Positions 1-9,886 of a stretch of 64,000 nucleotides of DNA are shown one piece after another. How positions within the stretch are numbered: the first letter of the stretch is position 1; the number at the start of each line of letters is the position of its first letter. The stretch is taken from assembly GCA_016110215.1 (NCBI GenBank), contig JADWQD010000003.1, forward strand, positions 3,596,001-3,660,000. Reading direction: 5' to 3'. A program made the position numbers and the translations under genes. Source of the DNA: Capronia americana. Its lineage: Eukaryota; Ascomycota; Eurotiomycetes; Chaetothyriales; Herpotrichiellaceae. Under the pieces are notes generated by a model. That model ran no database searches. It was not told where the DNA came from and saw nothing but the letters and a program-made list of their open reading frames with translations.

Positions 1-1558
1 TCTTTTGAGACTCTAAGTTTTGTTGTGAGATGCGAAAGCGCAGGTTGAGACGAAAGGAAGGGCCAATCTCGGCAAACGGTCGAGAAGGGTGCGCAAGCAC
101 GTGTCGTGGATTTGGTTGGTTGTCAAAGCGTAAACGCTGGTGACGGTTGGAAATGGGTGAAAGAAAGGGCTTTGATAAGACAAAGAAAGGAACAAAGCGA
201 AGGATGAGAAGAAAACCCGGGACCTGAGTTTCAACTGAAGAGTGAGAGTGGGAAGAGAAAAGTGGAAAGCCGTGAAGTGTGTCAGAAGGTTGCAAAGCGA
301 GGGAAGTGCAGAGAAGAACCAGAAAACGCAAACGCCAACGCCAATCTGCAGGGCGGGATTCAGCGGCAATATTGGCGCAAGGGACACCAAGGCACCGTCC
401 AGGCGTTGGACCAATCCGGGCGCCCGTTTCCAGGGACCTTTGGAACCACCAGTTTCTTCTCCAGGCGGGTGTCCCAAGACAACACCAATTGACAACTTCA
501 TTTAGGCTGATCACCAGCTCCTAAGCTTGGTTTCTTTCTATTAGGCCCTCACGAAGAATGACTATCAATCCTTCGAGAAGATCATCCCGTTGCTCGAGTA
601 GCAGCTTTCAGTGCGGTCATGCTCCTCGCCTACGAGTAGACGAGGACTCGAATCTGTTCCGCTCCGTTGCATTAGCATTTCCCTATGCATGAAATCGAGG
701 ATATGAATTCATTGGATGACGTATGTCGACGTTACAAAGGGTAGTACAGTGTAATGCAACCCTAACATGAGATGAAAGACGCCTATGAACACCCTAGGCA
801 CGAGACCGCCGGTATTGGTGCTACAGCATGCACTTCGCAAGGTCTTCTCGAAATGACTTGCATTACCGACGCATTCTCGTACATGCATTGCGCCGTGTCT
901 GCTGCACCCATGCGACACCATCTGGTGGCGTGAGATGCGGGCGTGTGAAAAATCATGCCTGAAAACTGTGAGATCTCTCGGAGGCTAGTTTCCGAGGGCG
1001 ATTACAAGTCAGGCCGAGTTGTCAATGGTCATCTGGCCGCATAGGGTACGAGTACAGACTGGCTAAGCTCAGCAGTGACTTCGGATTGCCCGAATTCGGG
1101 AATTTCTTTGGATCCAGCGATGTGTTCGCCGTCAGTGCCGCGACCGATACTAAGGTACCATGTACCGAGTACGTCTTTACGGTCTTAGTCAGATCCATGC
1201 AAATATCGTTCAAATCCTCCCTAATCGCGCTTGTCGCGTGTCCCATGCTGTGATACTATTAAGTTCAACCAGATGTCTTCCCTTCCCTTCCCTTCCCTTC
1301 AACAAGTCCACATGATGAATAAGTCGTGGAACCTGCTTGCTACATGACCTGGATGACATTGATCATGTGGTCCCATGTGAAAAACTTTTGTAAACAGCGG
1401 CACACACTTTCTCCCTTCGGAACGGATGTTTTATGTCCCAAGTTGAAATTGCATGTGTGGCTCTCTGCTCGGTACATTCAAACAAGTATCAAATTACATT
1501 GCATTGCGGTTGATGGTACAGCATAATCATGGGTGGCTCATGGCGGGCCTTTTTCCCG
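1..1558. other. Gene-free left edge
   Basis: No convincing gene was found here. A minus-strand open frame of about 160 codons (13-501) is low in recognisable content and may be leader or promoter DNA of a gene beyond the left edge. The stretch contains a CTTCC microsatellite (1277-1300) and an 11-mer GTACCGAGTAC (1162-1172) that recurs at 2965-2975. Confidence 0.4.
1277..1300. repeat. CTTCC microsatellite
   Basis: About 4.8 perfect copies of the pentamer CTTCC, visible directly. It lies in non-coding DNA downstream of the minus-strand PQ-loop gene. Confidence 0.9.
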
Positions 1559-2663
1559 TCAGATCACAGCGTGCTCGGGCCTGGTCTCCTCATCTTGCAG
1601 CCTGTATATGTGGAATTGAGCGAAGATTGTGACGTCCTCGACCATTGTGCCCAGACTTCCAATCAGCCAGGGCAGGTTCTTCATGACATACTGATGCTCG
1701 GTGGAATGGCAGAGAATACCGGCACCGTACGTGACGTTCCCCATCAGAGACAGGATGAAGAAAAGGAGGGATAGACCTGGCGACATGTAAGCCCCTATCC
1801 AGCGAAAGAGACGTGACACGCATACCTTCGCAACTTCGATCCCTCGCGTTCTTGATGATCTGGGGGATTCTCGCACCCAGATATGCCACCGCGCTGAGAT
1901 ACCCCAGCACCAATGCGCCGGCAGGCATAGCCTCCGACTCCGTCCCCGTGGACAAGGGCGAAGGCTTCCACGCCCCGGATTCATACGCGAGCGCCCACCC
2001 AGCAGTGCCGATGACCCCAATCGCGATGACGCTCATAGCATTCTTGAACCACAGCGTCGTACCGGATGCGTCGCGCTCCTCAAGGATCTTGGCCAGGTGA
2101 TCGCTCTGCACAGCGATGCTGCTCCTCCGCCGCCGCAAACTGGCACTGCTCCGCCTGCGGTCCATAGACCCCGGGATCGTCATACTATTTGTCCTCGTGC
2201 ATCTGAGCAGCGGTTCCTCCTCGTGACTTTCCTCCTCCGGCTGGCGGACCTGTACGTGCCCGTCCGTCTGCGCCCCAGTACTCGAACTTCCGGCTACGGA
2301 CTCCCGGCGCAGCAAAGCCTTGCCTTCCCTCCTCTTATTCCTCAACCCATAATACAAGCATTGACTGATGAGCACCCCGTCCGCGATGCAGAAATAGACC
2401 CCAATCGCAACAACGACGGGCACCAGGCCGGCCCACAGCGCGCCCGCGAGGTTCGCAATATCACCCAGGAACCACACGAAGATAAAGGCCAATGAGATGG
2501 CTTCGGCGCTGGAGTTTCGGTAGTTCTCGATCAGTTGCGGCACGAGGAGGAAGATCCAGCACGCCAGCGAGATGGAGCCGAATATGCCAGAGAGGGCTTC
2601 GCGCGTAGTGAGCGGGATGTCATAGGTGCTGGGAGTGGCAAGAGCGGTGACAAGCGTCGCCAT
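1559..2663 (-). CDS. PQ-loop repeat vacuolar membrane transporter (Ypq/PQLC2-like)
   Basis: This encodes a multi-spanning membrane protein of about 351 aa in the PQ-loop family; the fungal Ypq1-3/Rtc2 and animal PQLC2 members export cationic amino acids from the vacuole or lysosome. The first PQ motif is in the segment FLLVPQLIENYRNSSAEAIS near the N-terminus and the second is GARIPQIIKNARDRSCEG near residue 275, each within hydrophobic helices. One 49-nt intron (1777-1825, GTATGC...CAG) splits the codon after the second motif and restores the last helices. Without it the frame drifts into a sequence with no membrane helices. The ATG at 2663 was chosen because the upstream extension begins with GTG. 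A charged loop of about 100 residues separates the two repeats, as in family members. The family call is firm; the substrate is inferred. Confidence 0.9.
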
Positions 2664-4330
2664 TATGCGACGGTTTAGTGGTGCAACGGGAAACTTGTCC
2701 TGCACATAATTCTATCAAGAGGAGAGAAGCAGCCGTGCAGAGTCACGAGAGTATAGGTGAGTGGGGAGCCTGCAAAATTGAAATCGAGCTCGAGCTTCTT
2801 GAGCTTGGGGCTTGATGAACAAGCACAAGCTCGATCTGGTCGTGATCATCGGGGGGTGGCAGGCTCAACCCCACCCCTGTAGCAATTTTTCGGTGCGCCT
2901 AGACTTGCCCCAGAACAAAATGCAGCTTAGGGTCTTCATAATACATGACACGATGGTGTACGAGGTACCGAGTACATCAGCCGCAATCAAATGGCAACGG
3001 CCATCCCAATCCTCCACGCTATCATGATATACACAGTGCAGGACCTTCCCTGTGTCTCCTTCAACCCACTACCTCCGCTTTCACAGCTTTGCCGGCCTTC
3101 AACGTGAAGCGCACCACCGTTCCTTTACGCGTTGTCCCGTCCCCTCCAATTGTGGTCAATGGTGAAGTTGAGGCGACCGGCGTTCTCTTGGACCCGGTGA
3201 TCATCGGTCTTTGGTGTCGACTAGTGGGCGTGGGCGCCATCCAAGCTGGACATGGCTGTACCGGGAGCGAACCGCTCATTGTGAATCCGAGTGGGGTGGG
3301 TGATTTCTTGCTGTTGCGACTGCTTGTTCCTGGTGCTCATCGTTAGTGCTTTGGTGAAAAGGTATGTAGGTGGTGGACTACACACTTGTTATTCGTCTAG
3401 TGACCGCCATCTCAGCCAAGGGCGTCTCGTCACCCTCTTCTGACTTGGAAGCTTCGTGGATTTGGTGCTAGGTTGGATGCTATCGCGGGTTCTGCTGTCC
3501 TAACGCTTTTGATGTTGAAAGGGGTCGATTAAATAAATCCCTGATGCTGGATGGGACTATATGAGGTCGGATTCAACAAGTGATGGCCTGGCCAGATTTG
3601 TGCTCTACAAAGTCTCAGCTGAAAGATCCAAGTTTGGGAGTGAGAGCGTCTTGTTCGTCTCTTTTCAAGAACATGTCGTTGTAGACTGTTTGTCTCCAGC
3701 AGAGACCCCTTGTTTGGCCGGCTTCCTCCCTTGGGCCTGTCGCAGTTGCGGTCGACAATGGTTGTTGGATTTTCTGTTCCTGTTTGTCTCACTGATGGGA
3801 TGGATGCTCTTTGTTTGATGACTCCCTTTCCAGAATCTATTCCAACCTGGCAAACCCAGACCTAAAACAGGACCTGAGCCAGTCAGGCGAAATCTTGTTC
3901 CAGACGTTCGTAGCTGTGGCTAATCATGACGGACACGTCTGACTTATGATGCTGAAATCGTGAGAACTTGTGTCTCAGTGCTCGGCGAGCCTGGCACGGA
4001 CATGGCGCTGCAAACATGAGGTGGGTAGGTAACCCAACAACTCAAAAGCTCCCACCACGTTCCACTTGTATTGCGCTTTGTTCTACAACCAGTGCTGCAA
4101 GGCCCCGTGCAGAAACAATCGAGCTACAACAGACTGGCCGCAGACATTCCATCTTGCACAGTGTGGAAATAACGGGGAAACGCATTGCGACCCCAGCCAA
4201 ATGCCAATATTGGTGTTGGAGTCAGATTTAGAGTCAGCTTTATGGTTGCCAAAGCCGAACTGGCGATATTGTATAACGCTTTGGCAGCTGGCTTTTGCCT
4301 TCGGCACTGTCTTTCCAACAGATTCTGTGA
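2664..4330. other. Spacer between PQ-loop gene and Zn2Cys6 gene
   Basis: No gene could be supported. Two short overlapping minus-strand ATG frames (3221-3340, 39 aa, and 3061-3279, 72 aa) look mildly protein-like, with a lysine-rich end, and could be one small spliced gene, but no clean splice pair joins them. The stretch around 2785-2840 carries repeated GAGCTTG/CAAGCTC words that can fold as an inverted repeat. Confidence 0.35.
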
Positions 4331-6252
4331 TCACCCGAGCCCGCTCCGCATCATGATGGGCAGGACCTTCGCCTGCAGGCTCTTGTAAATGTCGAGAATA
4401 CCAACCATCCCAGCCCACTTTTTGGAAATCGTATTCAACAAAATCAAACAGGTGCCCGATATCTCGTGGATTCCATTGAAGTCTACCGGTCCTTCTGCCT
4501 CACCACTGAGCTCACGGGAGAAGCTCACAACTGGCAACCGGCCATCAATTGCCAACAAGCAGTGTGCCATAATGGTGATAGTGGCTTGATGAATGTAGTG
4601 GGCCGAGATCATGGTAATTGGATACATGCCCCAAGCAGTTCCTTCGGCGCCGCGGAAGATTTTGTTGTAGAACTCAACCACTTTGACGGCTGAATGATAG
4701 CTTTCTCGAGGAATCACTTCCGTCATCTCGGGGCCAAGCATGGGTTCTCTCGTCGCCGCCAGTGCTCGCAACAATAGAGGCTGGAATAGGAAGCAGATTG
4801 ATGTGTCGAATCCCATATCGCAAGTCATACTGCCCATGCCCAGGTTGCTCTCAATGAATTGCAATTCTCGCCGCCATGCCAACATCGACTCTACGCTCTG
4901 CTCATACCACATCCGAGGTAAACTAGGGGCCAGCGCCGGGAGGTATAGTTCTCGGAAGATTTCCGAGCGGAGATATGTCAGTCTGTAATAGTGGGATGTG
5001 AGGATACTCTGGAGGTTTTCCGGATCCGCCATGGTAGCCTCGTTGAGTGCGGCAGGATATTCTGCTGTAATGATCTCTTCTGTCAAGTCCGAGGGTCGAC
5101 CGAGATGTTGACCCATGGTGCGCTCGATGCAGTAAAGGCCCCAGAATATACCGCGCCGCCTCTTCCGACTCTTCTCATCTTCGTACTCGTCATTGGGTTC
5201 GGTGTGATAGTTCAGCTCAACACTCAGTCGACAAGCGAAGTCCAGCAATTTCCAGAGATCGCCTTTTCGGGGTTGGAATAGAGTGAAGAGTATCAAGAGC
5301 AGCAGCGCCTGCAGAGAATCACAAGACACGTCGGATGTTACCTCCTCAACACATTGCAGCCCTTCGGTGTAATAGGCCATAGACTCGGTATCGTACACAG
5401 AATGATGCCTTGCTTTGTTCGCAGAGGCGATCGCGCAAATCATGGCCACCCGGAAGAACTGGTGTGCGTCTTTCCCGGTGAGGTATTTCACGTTCGAGCC
5501 ATGATGGCGGAGATATGTATCGATCTCATATGTCATGTCTTCTGGGTCGAAAAAGGTCATCATGATGTTCGTGGTGGACATATACAGACCGATGAGCATC
5601 TGTATCTCGGTTCGAGACGGAGTGGCGCGAGGCTGTAGAGGCTCGGCGACCTCGGTGCTCTGAGCATTGAGCCAGAACTCGGGACCGGCATAGTCTGGAT
5701 GATGGACCATGGGGCCCAGCTTCGCTTGGGCATGCACGAGGACCTCGACCACCAAAGCGTACGGTGAGCTGCTACCGAGATATTGCCAACACGTCGGATT
5801 TGCATGTTCAATGATGAAATGCTTGTCGAAGGACAGGTCGCTCGTGTATGTGCCCCAGTCGTTGGGAGGAGGGTCGAGGTTGGCGGACGTAATCGAAGCG
5901 TTGCGTTCATGATGAGACGGTTGGAAGGGAGTCAATGGTACAATGTCCCCGTTGACAGAGGCCTGGACAGCCCGTAGTCGGCTGAGACGCGTCAATAGCG
6001 AATGTACATAGCTTTCTCCCGGTCAGTCCAGTCGCAGACGGACAGTGCAGCAGTCTTGGAGCCAACTCACCTTCGCGGCAGGGTCTGTTGCAAGGCATGG
6101 TCGAAAAAGGTGCATTCAGCTTTGCCCTTGAGACACAGGCGGCAGGCTGGCAGGTTCGTGTCGCACTTCCTCCTCAAGCGGCGGCATCTTTGACAGGTGG
6201 GCAGGAGGCGTGTCAGATCTGCTTCGGAGATGGTCGTGTGGTCGAAGTCCAT
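4331..6252 (-). CDS. Zn2Cys6 transcription factor with Fungal_trans domain
   Basis: This is a nuclear DNA-binding regulator of about 620 aa. The zinc cluster is complete, with cysteines at 20, 23, 30, 37, 40 and 47 (CX2CX6CX6CX2CX6C). A linker and a short coiled segment follow (SYVHSLLTRLSRLRAVQ). The middle homology region matches Fungal_trans (PF04082), with recognisable stretches such as RRRGIFWGLYCIERTMGQHLG and GRPSDLTEE. One 59-nt intron (6012-6070, GTGAGT...AAG) falls just after the zinc cluster, a common place in this family, and joining across it gives a continuous frame. The start is the ATG at 6252; the frame opens upstream only with TTG. It is transcribed away from a second Zn2Cys6 gene at 6737. 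The target genes cannot be read from the sequence, and no biosynthetic gene lies nearby. Confidence 0.9.
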
Positions 6253-6736
6253 GTTGTGATTCCAACAGACCAAGTCCGTTTTACGGGGTATTCAGCGCGT
6301 GTATAGACAAGGACATGTGCGCTTCCGTGGCGCAGCCTTGCAGCGAAAGCCCAGAAACCAAGTGTTTCGAGTCCCAGACCTGTTTCCAGCTTCACTCATG
6401 GCATTATTGTGGCCTCGAGAGGGAGAATCCAGATGGAAATGATTAGCCGAGGAAGAAGAGGAGGAGGAGGAGAGGCGCCCGCCGCCTGCGCCCTTCTGTA
6501 CGAAGATGGATTGGCGAGCAGGTGGCGGGGTTCCGCGATAAGGGAAAAGCGAATTGCCAACACTTCGATACCGGCCCTCTCATCTCTCTTTCTTATTCTG
6601 GCAGCTGGGAGCACGCAATACAACCGTAGCCATCGGCTGCTGATTACAGGCGCACCTTCATCCTTTCTCAGGATACCTGCGCTCCTCGGAGACCAACACA
6701 TTGCAGATGCAATGAGTGGCTGACCAAACTCCCACC
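6253..6736. promoter_or_regulatory. Shared divergent promoter of two Zn2Cys6 genes
   Basis: This 484-bp spacer lies between the start codons of two divergently transcribed zinc-cluster regulators, so it must hold both promoters. It includes a purine-rich run around 6443-6475 (AGGAAGAAGAGGAGGAGGAG). The plus-strand gene starts in a strong context, CCCACCATG. No specific binding site is claimed. Confidence 0.6.
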
Positions 6737-8821
6737 ATGAGTGAATGTCGCCGTTCTGTGTTATCCTGTGCCCGCTGTCGCAGACGCAAAATCAAGTGCG
6801 ACAGAGCAATCCCGTGCGGCCAATGCATTGCGGCCAAGTCGGATTGCACGGGATTCAGCTCGAAGGACCAGGATCCCAACATACCGCGGAGCATTGTCCA
6901 GCATCTTGAAGCCGAAATCGCCAAAGTTGAAGGAGAACTCGCCCGAAATGGCCACTTGGAAGAACTCAATGCCTCGGACATCCTCGCCGGCATGCCTACG
7001 AACGACGGCGTGCCCATCGATGATCCAGCTTTACCGATAGTCGACCTGCCCACCACCAAGCCCGACACTCCCAAGTTGAGTCTCGACACCGACAACCTCT
7101 CACCCCCCGCGGCCCCCAGAGACACCATTCGCGACGAGGTGATGACTTGCGGCGAACTACAAGCCATGATATTTGCCATCCTGCCTACGGGCCCGGGAAT
7201 CACCGACCTCATCTCACGGGTCCGAATGAGCCTGACGCCATCTACGGCCATCGCATCAGGATCCCCCAGAGAAGCGCGCAGGAAATCCATCTCTCGCGCC
7301 AGCCACGAGGTCAGCTGCACCATGCTCAAATCTATCCCGACACCTATCCTGCGGAGTCTCATCAAGAAGTACATGACGCGAGTGTACCCAATCTACCCAG
7401 TCCTCCACGCCCCGTCTCTCTGGCAACAACTCGAAAAGGTTGTCAAGACCTTGCAGGAACTGCCGGAAAAGCACCGCTCGGTGGCCCCTTCATTCGATTT
7501 CCTCATAATTTACCTCATGCTCTCCATTTCCGCGACGTTAGGCAGCGCACGGACCGGTCACGAAGCGAAACATATGGTCTTCTCCGGCTCACTCTTCGAA
7601 GAAGGCATCCAGCACTTGTCCGACAAGGCAAAAATCCCGTCCGATCTGGCAGGCATACAAGTCACGCTCATGGTCCTACAATACGCATCGATAAATCCTC
7701 GCCTCGCAAACGTGTGGATGTTGACCGGTGCTGCGATGCGCGCGTGCCTCGAACTCGGCCTGCACCGCGAACCCCCAGAAGCTCTACAATTCGACCAGTT
7801 GACGCTTGATCTCCGCCGCCGCCTCTTCTGGTGCGCATACAACTTCGACCGCGCCATCTGCTCGGCTTTGCAACGCCCGCTCTCCATCCCCGACCAGAGC
7901 ATCGACGCCCATTTTCCCTCCGTGCTGGATGATCGGCACATCCATCCCAACGGCATTGATGCTACAGGCGCAGAGACCAAAACCCACAATCTACGCTGGA
8001 TCCACTTTCGTCGACTCCAGTCGGCCATGACGGAGGTGCATTTCCAAGGCAAACCGCTGGAACACGGGCAAAGCTGGGAGGATTGGCTCGTCAGCATGGA
8101 ACGGCGTCTGCAGATGTGGTACGAAGACTATAACGACGGACATGAACTCACCGAGTTTACACTCGCGCACGGATTGACGAATCTGCATCGGCCGAGCCCC
8201 AGAGTGCCGCTTCCTGGACCGAGGAGTCTCATGGTCGCGTTTGAAGCGGCCTGCTCGAGCGCCAAGTCTCTTCGAGATCACATCCTCACGGGCTTTTATC
8301 GACGGAGTTGGTTGATCGCGCATCACGTACTGGAGAATAGCATGGTCGTGCTGTTCTGTCTGAGACATGGCTTCGACACCATCTCGGCCAGGTTTAATGC
8401 GCAGCAGATCTTCGAGATGACCAAGGTCTTCACTGCGAATTTTCTAGCCTTAGCCGCGCAGGGGTGGAACGAAGTCTCCAATTACGCTGGCGTGTACGAG
8501 CGGCTTCTCGGCCCGCTTCTCGAATCAGTCTTCTCAAACCGACCTCCTTCTCTCTCGTCTTTCGGTCCGGCTCAAGACGCCGAACTCACGCGCATGCTCT
8601 ACCCCGGCCCTGCGCAGCTTGACAAACTGCGCTTCGGCAGCCGCTCGGGCTTTGAAGGAGAGGGTCTCCCCACCTTTGATGTCGGCACCCTGAATTGGGA
8701 GGAATTCAGCGTCAGCGATACAAGGAGCGCGAGTGCCGAGGGATTCGTTGCGGGATGGGACTTGTTCGACCCTAATGCCGTCAGCAGTGGTGCACAGGAT
8801 CTGATCTTCGGGATGGCTTGA
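6737..8821 (+). CDS. Zn2Cys6 transcription factor with Fungal_trans domain
   Basis: This is an intronless 694-aa nuclear regulator. The zinc cluster has cysteines at 11, 14, 21, 27, 30 and 37 (CX2CX6CX5CX2CX6C), the classical Gal4-type spacing. A short helix follows (VQHLEAEIAKVEGELARNG). The Fungal_trans region spans roughly residues 215-480, with family signatures VYPIYPVLHAPSLW, GAAMRACLELGLHRE and RRRLFWCAYNFDRAICSALQ. The ATG at 6737 sits in a CCACCATG context; the frame extends a few codons upstream only with GTG. The C-terminal third is helical with no named domain. It faces another Zn2Cys6 gene across a shared promoter. The two proteins are not close copies (their zinc clusters differ in spacing), so they are not a recent tandem duplicate. 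Its targets are unknown. Confidence 0.93.
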   Translation: MSECRRSVLSCARCRRRKIKCDRAIPCGQCIAAKSDCTGFSSKDQDPNIPRSIVQHLEAEIAKVEGELARNGHLEELNASDILAGMPTNDGVPIDDPALPIVDLPTTKPDTPKLSLDTDNLSPPAAPRDTIRDEVMTCGELQAMIFAILPTGPGITDLISRVRMSLTPSTAIASGSPREARRKSISRASHEVSCTMLKSIPTPILRSLIKKYMTRVYPIYPVLHAPSLWQQLEKVVKTLQELPEKHRSVAPSFDFLIIYLMLSISATLGSARTGHEAKHMVFSGSLFEEGIQHLSDKAKIPSDLAGIQVTLMVLQYASINPRLANVWMLTGAAMRACLELGLHREPPEALQFDQLTLDLRRRLFWCAYNFDRAICSALQRPLSIPDQSIDAHFPSVLDDRHIHPNGIDATGAETKTHNLRWIHFRRLQSAMTEVHFQGKPLEHGQSWEDWLVSMERRLQMWYEDYNDGHELTEFTLAHGLTNLHRPSPRVPLPGPRSLMVAFEAACSSAKSLRDHILTGFYRRSWLIAHHVLENSMVVLFCLRHGFDTISARFNAQQIFEMTKVFTANFLALAAQGWNEVSNYAGVYERLLGPLLESVFSNRPPSLSSFGPAQDAELTRMLYPGPAQLDKLRFGSRSGFEGEGLPTFDVGTLNWEEFSVSDTRSASAEGFVAGWDLFDPNAVSSGAQDLIFGMA

Positions 8822-9217
8822 CCTCGTGTGGACTGTAAGGGACGAATCCACATGAGGAAGAGGAAGAACGAAAGAGCTCACGCATGGGGTGACAATGAAA
8901 TGAAACAACGTCTTGAGCCTCAACGAGCCGGCGCACAGCAGAACCTCCTGCGTGGAAGTTGAGCCCCAGAGCTGACATGTTTGACACTGAGACTCCGATC
9001 CCAACCAACACGGACGCATGGCAAGCGAGAGGGAAACGTCGGGTCCATAGGCGCGGATCCCACATTACGACTGTGTCTACAGTGTATGCTGACATCTTCC
9101 GCACCGCACCTGACTTGACTTCGCCTCACCTCACCTCATATTATGGGTCAGACTGGCCTCAGCTCAGATTCACGACCCACTGACGGTCCACCCGCTCCTT
9201 CTAATCCCAGTTCCACT

Positions 9218-9238
9218 CAAGCAAGCAAGCAAGCAAGC
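9218..9238. repeat. CAAG microsatellite
   Basis: Five perfect copies of CAAG plus one base, seen directly in the non-coding spacer. Confidence 0.85.
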
Positions 9239-9495
9239 GGCTGCTTCATTGCAGGGCAGGGTCCCGGCACTGATCTCGAATTCGAAAGCAGCGGTGGAGT
9301 CGATCTTCAGCGCATGGTCTTCAGGTTTCGCGTGTTGGGCGTCTCGTGAAATGCGGGTTCTGCTCCCTCCCGATGAATTCCGACGCGGACGTATGGAATA
9401 TGGATAGTATAATTCAGAGGAAGAGAGAGAGAGAGAGGGAGGGAGAGACCCAAGGAGAACACAAACATTGCATGCACTTATACGTGTGTGTGTAT

Positions 9496-9515
9496 ATACC
9501 GAGTATGCTCGGTAT
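9496..9515. repeat. Hairpin ATACCGAG / CTCGGTAT
   Basis: Perfect 8-bp inverted arms ATACCGAG (9496-9503) and CTCGGTAT (9508-9515) enclose a 4-nt loop TATG. It lies downstream of both convergent genes, where it could affect 3-prime-end structure. No function is established. Confidence 0.6.
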
Positions 9516-9886
9516 GTATATCTATATCACCGCCTCTAAGCGACCAATCTCATGTCAGCATGATGGACGGATGGGCTCCTTGAGGGACGGGACGGGAACA
9601 GGAAACAGAATCAGGATCACACCCATGACCATGACCACGACCACGACGACTGTACTACGTGCCCGTGTACTAGTTTGTATACGATTGTTTGGGCGATTGT
9701 GAAGATAGAGCGACGGAGAGAGAGAAAGGGAGAAAGGTGTGGAAGGATGGACGGACTGGATCCCGCATGCATGCATGCCATTGCTGCCTTTTCGGAAAAG
9801 ATATATCTGAGCATAACGTAGACTGGTACGTCTGGCAATTATTGCTGCATCGCTATACAAGCCCGTGAGACCTAGACTAGCCATGT

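Larger units (their letters stand above)
8822..9886. other. Convergent spacer with simple repeats
   Basis: This lies between the 3-prime ends of the Zn2Cys6 gene (plus) and the lipoate ligase (minus), and no gene was found. It holds a CAAG tetramer run (9218-9238), a GA-rich run (9422-9448), a GT run with a perfect hairpin at 9496-9515, and an ACCACGACC-type run near 9630-9650. An open frame of 118 codons at 9346-9702 is made of these simple repeats and was not accepted. Confidence 0.5.

Noticed and set aside
13..501. 162-codon minus-strand frame at the left edge
   Set aside because: No recognisable domain. Composition is typical of pyrimidine-rich leader DNA, and it cannot be tested without the sequence to the left.
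9346..9702. 118-codon frame with repeated Arg-Glu, Tyr-Ile and Thr
   Set aside because: Made entirely of microsatellites (GA, GT and ACC runs), which keep all frames open.
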